Both the position numbers and the translations under genes were made by a program. This document shows positions 1 through 12,500 of a stretch of 64,000 nt of DNA, one piece after another; the first letter of the stretch is position 1; each line of letters begins with the position of its first letter. The DNA is from Heliocidaris erythrogramma. Lineage: Eukaryota > Echinodermata > Echinoidea > Camarodonta > Echinometridae. Location of the stretch: contig CM046864.1 in assembly GCA_025617745.1 (NCBI GenBank), positions 2,170,001 to 2,234,000 of the forward strand. Direction: 5' to 3'. The notes under the pieces are model-generated. The model was not told the DNA's origin and searched no databases. It worked only from the letters and a program-made list of their open reading frames with translations.

Positions 1-1132
1 GTCATTAATGAATAGCGAGTTAATTTGTCTATGATTTGTTCGCTATTCATAAGAACCGCTATTCATACAAAACCGCTATTGATACAAAACCCGCTATTGA
101 TTTAGTCACGCGTTATGGATTGCGGTCCTTATGAATAAGTGGTCCTTATGACTAGCGAGGTTACCCCACTTTTTTCTTCCCATTTTCTATCTCTCCTCTC
201 TTGCATTTATTGCGCCCCCTTCATAGCCACGTCCCCCCTTAGCTACTCCACTGTATTTACTATCAGATGCAGCCAAGTCACACACTATTATCTATTCTTT
301 CAAGGCAGCCACTAAAAAGTACCTCATCAAACAGTTTGATGACTCTGGGTAAATGACATATTACATCTTCTTTTCTCCTCTTTCTCCCTCTTTCCTTCTT
401 CATGCTCCCCTTCTCCTTTTCACTCTCTCTCTCTCTCTTTGCACTCCCTACACTTCCCACTTTTCATTTCTTCCCCCTCCCTAACTCTTCCCTAATATCT
501 CTTCAACACAGTTCACCTTTCTACTTGCCATTTCTCTTCTATTTATGTTTTCTTTCTCGAAACATCTCATCCCCACCCTTTTGACTTCTATTACTTTGAA
601 TACAACGAAAAGTCTTTTTCCCTCCTTTTCTTTTTTTTTCTATATCCCCCTTTTTTTAGTATTTCCTATTTTTTGTAAAGGATTGTCACGCCATCAAGTT
701 TTGCTTATGTGACAATCCTTCTTTATGATTCATTTACGTTAATTATACAATGCAATGACTCTATTTGATAATATATTAATATTTGTTTATTATGTTGTAA
801 ACAGTTCGTAAAATATGTTTGAAGAAAAGAAAAAGGATCGTAAAGATAAATAAATAAATAAAAAATCAAATCATATTTCAACCCTGTAAAAGCTCTCAGG
901 TTGTGAACTGATCAAATCGAAATGTATACCAAATCTTGCGCACGGATTTTCCCATGAAAGTGCTTTGGAATACAAATTTTAAATGCTATGAAATAATTAT
1001 GTCTATTTCGAATTTGTTCGAAGATCGTTTTTCGACAGAGGACCGGCGTGGCAATCTACACAAAAAATGACTGCACATAATAAGTACATACAGAACATTC
1101 TCTGAGACAATTTCATGCTCATCCTCTTCTAT
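1..1132. other. Non-coding start of the window
   Basis: Positions 1-160 hold short imperfect repeats of the kind CCGCTATTCATA/CCGCTATTGATA in both orientations (tgaatagcgag against ctcgctattca). About 165-660 is strongly pyrimidine-rich (CT tracts). The rest is AT-rich. Open frames here are short and low-complexity; I see no gene. Confidence 0.6.
678..720. repeat. Stem-loop with 12-bp perfect arms
   Basis: AAGGATTGTCAC at 678-689 pairs with GTGACAATCCTT at 709-720 across a 19-base loop. It may be a small foldback or structured RNA; nothing else around it supports a function. Confidence 0.6.
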
Positions 1133-1143
1133 CTGTACGGGCC

Positions 1144-1206
1144 GCGTCTTTTTTTTTTTGTAACCAAGCCTAGGCAGATTTCGCATTTTTCATGAATATT
1201 CATGAC
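1144..1206. mobile_element. Solo end of a TIR element (family also at 45.3 and 62.8 kb)
   Basis: The sequence gcgtc, a T-run, then gtaaccaagcctaggcagat and ttcgcatttttcatgaatat matches the left end of the two complete elements at 45,280 and 62,831. Here it runs only to the gaatattcat segment. No right end is nearby, so it is a truncated or deleted copy. Confidence 0.7.
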
Positions 1207-1256
1207 GCATGGTCGGGAAACGGTTCCGATTGGTCTTCATGATGAAAGCACGGTCG

Positions 1257-1282
1257 GTGGGGGGGGGGGGGGGGGGGGGGGG
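1257..1282. repeat. Poly-G tract
   Basis: An uninterrupted run of about 26 G. Similar G or C runs occur at 43,740-43,756, 53,387-53,401, 53,942-53,962, 54,211-54,231 and 59,712-59,730. They make spurious low-complexity frames and are likely weak points for sequencing. Confidence 0.9.
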
Positions 1283-1289
1283 AAAGTCC

Positions 1290-2119
1290 CTGGCCTGCAC
1301 GTACGTACTCATATTACGTGCAGCGATATATTTCGATCGTGTGTGTTCAACGTGTAGCTAGGCGCGCGCCTAGCCTACGTTCATGTATGTATTGTTTAAT
1401 TCTCAACATATTCACCCCACCTATGCAATGTGACACGTAAAATATTGGATTGAGCAGTCAATTTCAAAATCAAGTTTTGCATTAATTTATTGCATGTGCG
1501 TAGATCTAATTTAGTAATTAGCTCTTTTGAGGACACCCTCCTTTTCCGACCAAAATTGACACTGCCACTGGCATTACTCTGAAAATAGGTCTAGGCCTAG
1601 GCTATGCGTATATTGACAATTGCCCATCGTAATGTTCTTTACTACAATATGCAGAATCAAGACACAGACTCTAGGCTAGGTCTAACAACGTTAGAGTCTT
1701 TCTGTTCACGTTAGAAATTAAATTTCCTTGCATGCACACTGTAATTAGCACTTGCAACCTGCTCCTGTAACGCACATTGCCCTGAGTTAGAAGAACTGCA
1801 AGAGTCTTCAGGACTGAAAGAAGCAGCTAGACTACTACTAACGTTCCAATACTACTAACGTTAGTACCAAGAAAACAAATTATTTTGGTGACCTTTTAGC
1901 TGATTAAAACAAAGTGCGTAACTAGTTATTGTAGGTAGATCTAAAATCATCTAGATGTAGATCTACCCCCATCATCAATCATTTACTGATTAGATCTAGG
2001 TCTAACTCGATCATGCTCGTTGACCTTAAAATAACATTCACTTAATCTAAACTTAACTGAAATTGAAAATTGTAACAAAATTGGTCTAGTTAGAGTAGAT
2101 CTAGAGTAGTTAGAGTCTT
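1290..2119. other. AT-rich non-coding stretch
   Basis: Contains many short words such as TAGATCTA, GGCCTAGGC and AACGTTAG in variable order, but no period I can define and no convincing coding frame or splice-bounded exon. Confidence 0.5.
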
Positions 2120-2508
2120 GGCTAGACATAGACCGAAAATTCTGTCTCTCGTTCGTAGCTCTTCACTTAGAGACAGAAAGGCTGGAAGATTTTCAAACGG
2201 AGAAAACCTTGGACCCTGAATTACCTGAAAACGGAGCATTAAAAGGAATAACAGTCAAATTGGTAAGTTGAACATGTTCGTTTAAGTATACAGCCTAATA
2301 GGCCTAATCTATTTAATTTACACAAATATTGTTAAAATGTGAATAATACGATTTACAAAAACGACATGCCTACTGTCAAGCGGTTGACAGTGAGTTTGCA
2401 CAGGCGAGTGAATGGAGCGTTTCTGTCTCTAAGTGAATGGCCGACCCTATCCAAATAAGAGGCTAACGAACGAGAGACAGAAAATTTCGGTCTAGGCTAG
2501 ACATAGCT
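2120..2508. mobile_element. Foldback structure with interrupted inverted arms
   Basis: The left arm at about 2,120-2,182 (gctagacatagaccgaaaat, then tctgtctctcgttcg and cttagagacagaaag) is the reverse complement of the right arm at about 2,420-2,508. The right arm carries an extra insert near 2,440-2,460. About 240 bp lie between the arms, including the candidate exon. This is the layout of a small TIR element or a local inverted duplication. Confidence 0.6.
2171..2262 (+). CDS. Candidate small exon upstream of the gap
   Basis: A stretch open in one frame (after two bases) lies between an acceptor-like cttcacttag and a strong donor TTG|gtaagt. It would encode about 30 residues including LEDFQTEKTLDPELPENG. 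The end phase (0) does not match the phase-1 EGF exons, so at least one further exon would be needed. It sits inside an inverted repeat, so it could equally be chance sequence in a mobile element. Confidence 0.2.
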
Positions 2509-2623
2509 GCAAATTTGTGATATCACACCATCACATTCCGATTCCATTTTGAAGTTGGGTCTACCACACGTCTATTATAAGGCCAGCATTTTGAGGGATA
2601 CGTGGAGGCAATTCTAACTCTTA

Positions 2624-3123
2624 NNNNNNNNNNNNNNNNNNNNNNNNNNNNNNNNNNNNNNNNNNNNNNNNNNNNNNNNNNNNNNNNNNNNNNNNNNNNN
2701 NNNNNNNNNNNNNNNNNNNNNNNNNNNNNNNNNNNNNNNNNNNNNNNNNNNNNNNNNNNNNNNNNNNNNNNNNNNNNNNNNNNNNNNNNNNNNNNNNNNN
2801 NNNNNNNNNNNNNNNNNNNNNNNNNNNNNNNNNNNNNNNNNNNNNNNNNNNNNNNNNNNNNNNNNNNNNNNNNNNNNNNNNNNNNNNNNNNNNNNNNNNN
2901 NNNNNNNNNNNNNNNNNNNNNNNNNNNNNNNNNNNNNNNNNNNNNNNNNNNNNNNNNNNNNNNNNNNNNNNNNNNNNNNNNNNNNNNNNNNNNNNNNNNN
3001 NNNNNNNNNNNNNNNNNNNNNNNNNNNNNNNNNNNNNNNNNNNNNNNNNNNNNNNNNNNNNNNNNNNNNNNNNNNNNNNNNNNNNNNNNNNNNNNNNNNN
3101 NNNNNNNNNNNNNNNNNNNNNNN
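2624..3123. other. Assembly gap of exactly 500 N
   Basis: The run is 500 undetermined bases, a round number typical of a placeholder gap of unknown size. Its right edge falls inside an intron of the EGF array, its left edge in unrelated sequence. An unknown number of further EGF units, and possibly the upstream exons, may be missing here. Confidence 0.95.
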
Positions 3124-3465
3124 TGTTGCTGACATTACATTGTCTTCATATTTCCTAGTTGTTGTTGTTTAAAACTCATCCAAATTAAAAATCCTCCTAT
3201 TTTATGACAGTATCAGGTATTATACATTTTGTCCAAAAAGATTATATCATTGAAGGATTTTGATTTTGAAAGAGATGATGTTATCCTTATTAGGGCTTAC
3301 AAAATATTGTTTAATGATTCCAAAAAGTGCGTTAAGAGACTTCAGTTGCGGACTATTAAAGCTGTTGATATGCTTAAGGAGGCCCTGATAATTATATCAG
3401 AATATAATATGCACATAACCTGCACATTCTTAGATTTATTTATCAATGTATTTGTTTTTATCTAG

Positions 3466-3593
3466 ATGTTAATGAGTGCACTGATGATTCCAAGTCTCTG
3501 CGCTAATGGAAATTGCATGAATAACGATGGAATCTTTCACCTGTACCTGTGACGCCGGATTTGAAGCCAACACAGATAACACTGCTTGTGATG
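3466..3593 (+). pseudogene. EGF exon 1 with two one-base insertions
   Basis: This is the copy next to the gap. Compared with the consensus it has an extra C in GATTCCAAG and an extra A in GGAATCTTTC, making it 128 bp. It also reads GCATGAAT where the others read GCGTGAAT. The reading frame is lost after the first insertion. It could be a real broken exon at the array edge, but its position beside an assembly gap makes sequencing or consensus error at least as likely. Confidence 0.75.
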
Positions 3594-6500
3594 GTAAAAC
3601 TACCATTGCTGACATTACATTGTCTTCATATTTCCTAGTTGTTGTTGTTTAGAACTCATCCAAATTAAAATCCTCCTATTTTATGACAGTATCAGGTATT
3701 ATACATTTTGTCCAAAAAGATGATATCGTTGAAGGATTTTGATTTGAAAGAGATGATGTTATCCTTATTAGGGCTTACAAAATATTGTTTAATGATTCCC
3801 AAAAAAGTGCGTTAAGAGACTTCAGTTGCGGACTATTAAAGCTGTTGACATGCTTAACGAGGCCCTGATAATTATATCAGAATATAATATGCACATAACC
3901 TGCACATTCTTAGATTTATTTTTCAATGTATTTGTTTTTATCTAGATGTTAATGAGTGCACTGATGATTCAAGTCTCTGCGCTAATGGAAATTGCGTGAA
4001 TAACGATGGATCTTTCACCTGTACCTGTGACGCCGGATTTGAAGCCAACACAGATAACACTGCTTGTGATGGTAAAACTACCATTGCTGACATTACATTG
4101 TCTTCATATTTCCTAGTTGTTGTTGTTTAGAACTCATCCAAATTAAAATCCTCCTATTTTATGACAGTATCAGGTATTATACATTTTGTCCAAAAAGATT
4201 ATATCATTGAAGGATTTTGATTTTGAAAGAGATGATGTTATCCTTATTAGGGCTTACAAAATATTGTTTAATGATTCCCAAAAAAGTGCGTTAAGAGACT
4301 TCAGTTGCGGACTATTAAAGCTGTTGACATGCTTAAACGAGGCCCTGATAATTATATCAGAATATAATATGCACATAACCTGCACATTCTTAGATTTATT
4401 TTTCAATGTATTTGTTTTTATCTAGATGTTAATGAGTGCACTGATGATTCAAGTCTCTGCGCTAATGGAAATTGCGTGAATAACGATGGATCTTTCACCT
4501 GTACCTGTGACGCCGGATTTGAAGCCAACACAGATAACACTGCTTGTGATGGTAAAACTACCATTGCTGACATTACATTGTCTTCATATTTCCTAGTTGT
4601 TGTTGTTTAGAACTCATCCAAATTAAAATCCTCCTATTTTATGACAGTATCAGGTATTATACATTTTGTCCAAAAAGATTATATCATTGAAGGATTTTGA
4701 TTTTGAAAGAGATGATGTTATCCTTATTAGGGCTTACAAAATATTGTTTAATGATTCCCAAAAAAGTGCGTTAAGAGACTTCAGTTGCGGACTATTAAAG
4801 CTGTTGACATGCTTAACGAGGCCCTGATAATTATATCAGAATATAATATGCACATAACCTGCACATTCTTAGATTTATTTTTCAATGTATTTGTTTTTAT
4901 CTAGATGTTAATGAGTGCACTGATGATTCAAGTCTCTGCGCTAATGGAAATTGCGTGAATAACGATGGATCTTTCACCTGTACCTGTGACGCCGGATTTG
5001 AAGCCAACACAGATAACACTGCTTGTGATGGTAAAACTACCGTTGCTGACATTACATTGTCTTCATATTTCCTAGTTGTTGTTGTTTAAAACTCATCCAA
5101 ATTAAAATCCTCCTATTTTATGACAGTATCAGGTATTATACATTTTGTCCAAAAAGATTATATCATTGAAGGATTTTGATTTTGAAAGAGATGATGTTAT
5201 CCTTATTAGGGCTTACAAAATATTGTTTAATGATTCCAAAAAAGTGCGTTAAGAGACTTCAGTTGCGGACTATTAAAGCTGTTGACATGCTTAACGAGGC
5301 CCTGATAATTATATCAGAATATAATATGCACATAACCTGCACATTCTTAGATTTATTTTTCAATGTATTTGTTTTTATCTAGATGTTAATGAGTGCACTG
5401 ATGATTCAAGTCTCTGCGCTAATGGAAATTGCGTGAATAACGATGGATCTTTCACCTGTACCTGTGACGCCGGATTTGAAGCCAACACAGATAACACTGC
5501 TTGTGATGGTAAAACTACCATTGCTGACATTACATTGTCTTCATATTTCCTAGTTGTTGTTGTTTAGAACTCATCCAAATTAAAATCCTCCTATTTTATG
5601 ACAGTATCAGGTATTATACATTTTGTCCAAAAAGATTATATCATTGAAGGATTTTGATTTTGAAAGAGATGATGTTATCCTTATTAGGGCTTACAAAATA
5701 TTGTTTAATGATTCCCAAAAAAGTGCGTTAAGAGACTTCAGTTGCGGACTATTAAAGCTGTTGACATGCTTAACGAGGCCCTGATAATTATATCAGAATA
5801 TAATATGCACATAACCTGCACATTCTTAGATTTATTTTTCAATGTATTTGTTTTATCTAGATGTTAATGAGTGCACTGATGATTCAAGTCTCTGCGCTAA
5901 TGGAAATTGCGTGAATAACGATGGATCTTTCACCTGTACCTGTGACGCCGGATTTGAAGCCAACACAGATAACACTGCTTGTGATGGTAAAACTACCATT
6001 GCTGACATTACATTGTCTTCATATTTCCTAGTTGTTGTTGTTTAGAACTCATCCAAATTAAAATCCTCCTATTTTATGACAGTATCAGGTATTATACATT
6101 TTGTCCAAAAAGATTATATCATTGAAGGATTTTGATTTTGAAAGAGATGATGTTATCCTTATTAGGGCTTACAAAATATTGTTTAATGATTCCAAAAAAG
6201 TGCGTTAAGAGACTTCAGTTGCGGACTATTAAAGCTGTTGACATGCTTAACGAGGCCCTGATAATTATATCAGAATTTAATATGCACATAACCTGCACAT
6301 TCTTAGACTTCTTATTCAATGTATTTGTTTTTATCTAGATGTTAATGAGTGCACTGATGATTCAAGTCTCTGCGCTAATGGAAATTGCGTGAATAACGAT
6401 GGATCTTTCACCTGTACCTGTGACGCCGGATTTGAAGCCAACACAGATAACACTGCTTGTGATGGGTAAAACTACCATTGCTGACATTACATTGTCTTCA

Positions 6501-9500
6501 TATTTCCTAGTTGTTGTTGTTTAAAACTCATCCAAATTAAAATCCTCCTATTTTATGACAGTATCAGGTATTATACATTTTGTCCAAAAGATTATATCAT
6601 TGAAGGATTTTGATTTTGAAAAGATGATGATTATCCTTATTAGGGCTTACAAAATATTGTTTAATGATTCCAAAAAAGTGCGTTAAGAGACTTCAGTTGC
6701 GGACTATTAAAGCTGTTGATATGCTTAAGGAGGCCCTGATAATTATATCAGAATATAATATGCACATAACCTGCACATTCTTAGATTTATTTATCAATGT
6801 ATTTGTTTTTATCTAGATGTTAATGAGTGCACTGATGATTCAAGTCTCTGCGCTAATGGAAATTGCGTGAATAACGATGGATCTTTCACCTGTACCTGTG
6901 ACGCCGGATTTGAAGCCAACACAGATAACACTGCTTGTGATGGTAAAACTACCATTGCTGACATTACATTGTCTTCATATTTCCTAGTTGTTGTTGTTTA
7001 GAACTCATCCAAATTAAAATCCTCCTATTTTATGACAGTATCAGGTATTATACATTTTTGTCCAAAAAGATGATATCGTTGAAGGATTTTGATTTTGAAA
7101 GAGATGATGTTATCCTTATTAGGGCTTACAAAATATTGTTTAATGATTCCCAAAAAAGTGCGCTAAGAGACTTCAGTTGCGGACTATTAAAGCTGTTGAC
7201 ATGCTTAACGAGGCCCTGATAATTATATCAGAATATAATATGCACATAACCTGCACATTCTTAGATTTATTTTTCAATGTATTTGTTTTTATCTAGATGT
7301 TAATGAGTGCACTGATGATTCAAGTCTCTGCGCTAATGGAAATTGCGTGAATAACGATGGATCTTTCACCTGTACCTGTGACGCCGGATTTGAAGCCAAC
7401 CACAGATAACACTGCTTGTGATGGTAAAACTACCATTGCTGACATTACATTGTCTTCATATTTCCTAGTTGTTGTTGTTTAGAACTCATCCAAATTAAAA
7501 TCCTCCTATTTTATGACAGTATCAGGTATTATACATTTTGTCCAAAAAGATTATATCATTGAAGGATTTTGATTTTGAAAGAGATGATGTTATCCTTATT
7601 AGGGCTTACAAAATATTGTTTAATGATTCCAAAAAAGTGCGTTAAGAGACTTCAGTTGCGGACTATTAAAGCTGTTGATATGCTTAAGGAGGCCCTGATA
7701 ATTATATCAGAATATAATATGCACATAACCTGCACATTCTTAGATTTATTTTTCAATGTATTTGTTTTTATCTATCTAGATGTTATGAGTGCACTGATGA
7801 TTCAAGTCTCTGCGCTAATGGAAATTGCGTGAATAACGATGGATCTTTCACCTGTACCTGTGACGCCGGATTTGAAGCCAACACAGATAACACTGCTTGT
7901 GATGGTAAAACTACCATTGCTGACATTACATTGTCTTCATATTTCCTAGTTGTTGTTGTTTAGAACTCATCCAAATTAAAATCCTCCTATTTTATGACAG
8001 TATCAGGTATTATACATTTTGTCCAAAAAGATTATATCATTGAAGGATTTTGATTTTGAAAGAGATGATGTTATCCTTATTAGGGCTTACAAAATATTGT
8101 TTAATGATTCCCAAAAAGTGCGTTAAGAGACTTCAGTTGCGGACTATTAAAGCTGTTGACATGCTTAACGAGGCCCTGATAATTATATCAGAATATAATA
8201 TGCACATAACCTGCACATTCTTAGATTTATTTTTCAATGTATTTGTTTTTATCTAGATGTTAATGAGTGCACTGATGATTCAAGTCTCTGCGCTAATGGA
8301 AATTGCGTGAATAACGATGGATCTTTCACCTGTACCTGTGACGCCGGATTTGAAGCCAACACAGATAACACTGCTTGTGATGGTAAAACTACCGTTGCTG
8401 ACATTACATTGTCTTCATATTTCCTAGTTGTTGTTGTTTAAAACTCATCCAAATTAAAATCCTCCTATTTTATGACAGTATCAGGTATTATACATTTTGT
8501 CCAAAAAGATTATATCATTGAAGGATTTTGATTTTGAAAGAGATGATGTTATCCTTATTAGGGCTTACAAAATATTGTTTAATGATTCCAAAAAAGTGCG
8601 TTAAGAGACTTCAGTTGCGGACTATTAAAGCTGTTGACATGCTTAACGAGGCCCTGATAATTATATCAGAATATAATATGCACATAACCTGCACATTCTT
8701 AGATTTATTTTTCAATGTATTTGTTTTTATCTAGATGTTAATGAGTGCACTGATGATTCAAGTCTCTGCGCTAATGGAAATTGCGTGAATAACGATGGAT
8801 CTTTCACCTGTACCTGTGACGCCGGATTTGAAGCCAACACAGATAACACTGCTTGTGATGGTAAAAACTACCATTGCTGACATTACATTGTCTTCATATT
8901 TCCTAGTTGTTGTTGTTTAGAACTCATCCAAATTAAAATCCTCCTATTTTATGACAGTATCAGGTATTATACATTTTGTCCAAAAAGATTATATCATTGA
9001 AGGATTTTGATTTTGAAAGAGATGATGTTATCCTTATTAGGGCTTACAAAATATTGTTTAATGATTCCCAAAAAAGTGCGCTAAGAGACTTCAGTTGCGG
9101 ACTATTAAAGCTGTTGACATGCTTAACGAGGCCCTGATAATTATATCAGAATATAATATGCACATAACCTGCACATTCTTAGATTTATTTTTCAATGTAT
9201 TTGTTTTTATCTAGATGTTAATGAGTGCACTGATGATTCAAGTCTCTGCGCTAATGGAAATTGCGTGAATAACGATGGATCTTTCACCTGTACCTGTGAC
9301 GCCGGATTTGAAGCCAACACAGATAACACTGCTTGTGATGGTAAAACTACCATTGCTGACATTACATTGTCTTCATATTTCCTAGTTGTTGTTGTTTAGA
9401 ACTCATCCAAATTAAAATCCTCCTATTTTATGACAGTATCAGGTATTATACATTTTTGTCCAAAAAGATTATATCATTGAAGGATTTTGATTTTGAAAGA

Positions 9501-12500
9501 GATGATGTTGTCCTTATTAGGGCTTACAAAATATTGTTTAATGATTCCCAAAAAAGTGCGTTAAGAGACTTCAGTTGCGGACTATTAAAGCTGTTGACAT
9601 GCTTAACGAGGCCCTGATAATTATATCAGAATATAATATGCACATAACCTGCACATTCTTAGATTTATTTTTCAATGTATTTGTTTTTATCTAGATGTTA
9701 ATGAGTGCACTGATGATTCAAGTCTCTGCGCTAATGGAAATTGCGTGAATAACGATGGATCTTTCACCTGTACCTGTGACGCCGGATTTGAAGCCAACAC
9801 AGATAACACTGCTTGTGATGGTAAAACTACCATTGCTGACATTACATTGTCTTCATATTTCCTAGTTGTTGTTGTTTAGAACTCATCCAAATTAAAATCC
9901 TCCTATTTTATGACAGTATCAGGTATTATACATTTTGTCCAAAAAGATTATATCATTGAAGGATTTTGATTTTGAAAGAGATGATGTTATCCTTATTAGG
10001 GCTTACAAAATATTGTTTAATGATTCCCAAAAAAGTGCGTTAAGAGACTTCAGTTGCGGACTATTAAAGCTGTTGACATGCTTAACGAGGCCCTGATAAT
10101 TATATCAGAATATAATATGCACATAACCTGCACATTCTTAGATTTATTTTTCAATGTATTTGTTTTTATCTAGATGTTAATGAGTGCACTGATGATTCAA
10201 GTCTCTGCGCTAATGGAAATTGCGTGAATAACGATGGATCTTTCACCTGTACCTGTGACGCCGGATTTGAAGCCAACACAGATAACACTGCTTGTGATGG
10301 TAAAACTACCATTGCTGACATTACATTGTCTTCATATTTCCTAGTTGTTGTTGTTTAGAACTCATCCAAATTAAAATCCTCCTATTTTATGACAGTATCA
10401 GGTATTATACATTTTGTCCAAAAAGATTATATCATTGAAGGATTTTGATTTTGAAAGAGATGATGTTATCCTTATTAGGGCTTACAAAATATTGTTTAAT
10501 GATTCCCAAAAAAGTGCGTTAAGAGACTTCAGTTGCGGACTATTAAAGCTGTTGACATGCTTAACGAGGCCCTGATAATTATATCAGAATATAATATGCA
10601 CATAACCTGCACATTCTTAGATTTATTTTTCAATGTATTTGTTTTTATCTAGATGTTAATGAGTGCACTGATGATTCAAGTCTCTGCGCTAATGGAAATT
10701 GCGTGAATAACGATGGATCTTTCACCTGTACCTGTGACGCCGGATTTGAAGCCAACACAGATAACACTGCTTGTGATGGTAAAACTACCATTGCTGACAT
10801 TACATTGTCTTCATATTTCCTAGTTGTTGTTGTTTAGAACTCATCCAAATTAAAATCCTCCTATTTTATGACAGTATCAGGTATTATACATTTTGTCCAA
10901 AAAGATTATATCATTGAAGGATTTTGATTTTGAAAGAGATGATGTTATCCTTATTAGGGCTTACAAAATATTGTTTAATGATTCCCAAAAAGTGCGTTAA
11001 GAGACTTCAGTTGCGGACTATTAAAGCTGTTGACATGCTTAACGAGGCCCTGATAATTATATCAGAATATAATATGCACATAACCTGCACATTCTTAGAT
11101 TTATTTTTCAATGTATTTGTTTTTATCTAGATGTTAATGAGTGCACTGATGATTCAAGTCTCTGCGCTAATGGAAATTGCGTGAATAACGATGGATCTTT
11201 CACCTGTACCTGTGACGCCGGATTTGAAGCCAACACAGATAACACTGCTTGTGATGGTAAAACTACCGTTGCTGACATTACATTGTCTTCATATTTCCTA
11301 GTTGTTGTTGTTTAGAACTCATCCAAATTAAAATCCTCCTATTTTATGACAGTATCAGGTATTATACATTTTGTCCAAAAAGATTATATCATTGAAGGAT
11401 TTTGATTTTGAAAGAGATGATGTTATCCTTATTAGGGCTTACAAAATATTGTTTAATGATTCCCAAAAAAGTGCGTTAAGAGACTTCAGTTGCGGACTAT
11501 TAAAGCTGTTGACATGCTTAACGAGGCCCTGATAATTATATCAGAATATAATATGCACATAACCTGCACATTCTTAGATTTATTTTTCAATGTATTTGTT
11601 TTTATCTAGATGTTAATGAGTGCACTGATGATTCAAGTCTCTGCGCTAATGGAAATTGCGTGAATAACGATGGATCTTTCACCTGTACCTGTGACGCCGG
11701 ATTTGAAGCCAACACAGATAACACTGCTTGTGATGGTAAAACTACCATTGCTGACATTACATTGTCTTCATATTTCCTAGTTGTTGTTGTTTAGAACTCA
11801 TCCAAATTAAAATCCTCCTATTTTATGACAGTATCAGGTATTATACATTTTGTCCAAAAAGATTATATCATTGAAGGATTTTGATTTTGAAAGAGATGAT
11901 GTTATCCTTATTAGGGCTTACAAAATATTGTTTAATGATTCCCAAAAAAGTGCGTTAAGAGACTTCAGTTGCGGACTATTAAAGCTGTTGACATGCTTAA
12001 CGAGGCCCTGATAATTATATCAGAATATAATATGCACATAACCTGCACATTCTTAGATTTATTTTTCAATGTATTTGTTTTTATCTAGATGTTAATGAGT
12101 GCACTGATGATTCAAGTCTCTGCGCTAATGGAAATTGCGTGAATAACGATGGATCTTTCACCTGTACCTGTGACGCCGGATTTGAAGCCAACACAGATAA
12201 CACTGCTTGTGATGGTAAAACTACCATTGCTGACATTACATTGTCTTCATATTTCCTAGTTGTTGTTGTTTAGAACTCATCCAAATTAAAATCCTCCTAT
12301 TTTATGACAGTATCAGGTATTATACATTTTGTCCAAAAAGATTATATCATTGAAGGATTTTGATTTTGAAAGAGATGATGTTATCCTTATTAGGGCTTAC
12401 AAAATATTGTTTAATGATTCCCAAAAAAGTGCGTTAAGAGACTTCAGTTGCGGACTATTAAAGCTGTTGACATGCTTAACGAGGCCCTGATAATTATATC

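Noticed and set aside
2602..3135. Open frames of unknown residues across the gap
   Set aside because: They consist of undetermined bases only.
5176..5382. A 68-codon open frame (MILKEMMLSLL..) recurring about 20 times at 478-bp multiples across the array
   Set aside because: It lies in the intron of the EGF unit, recurs only because the intron is copied, is broken in many units by A-run length changes, and has no known domain.
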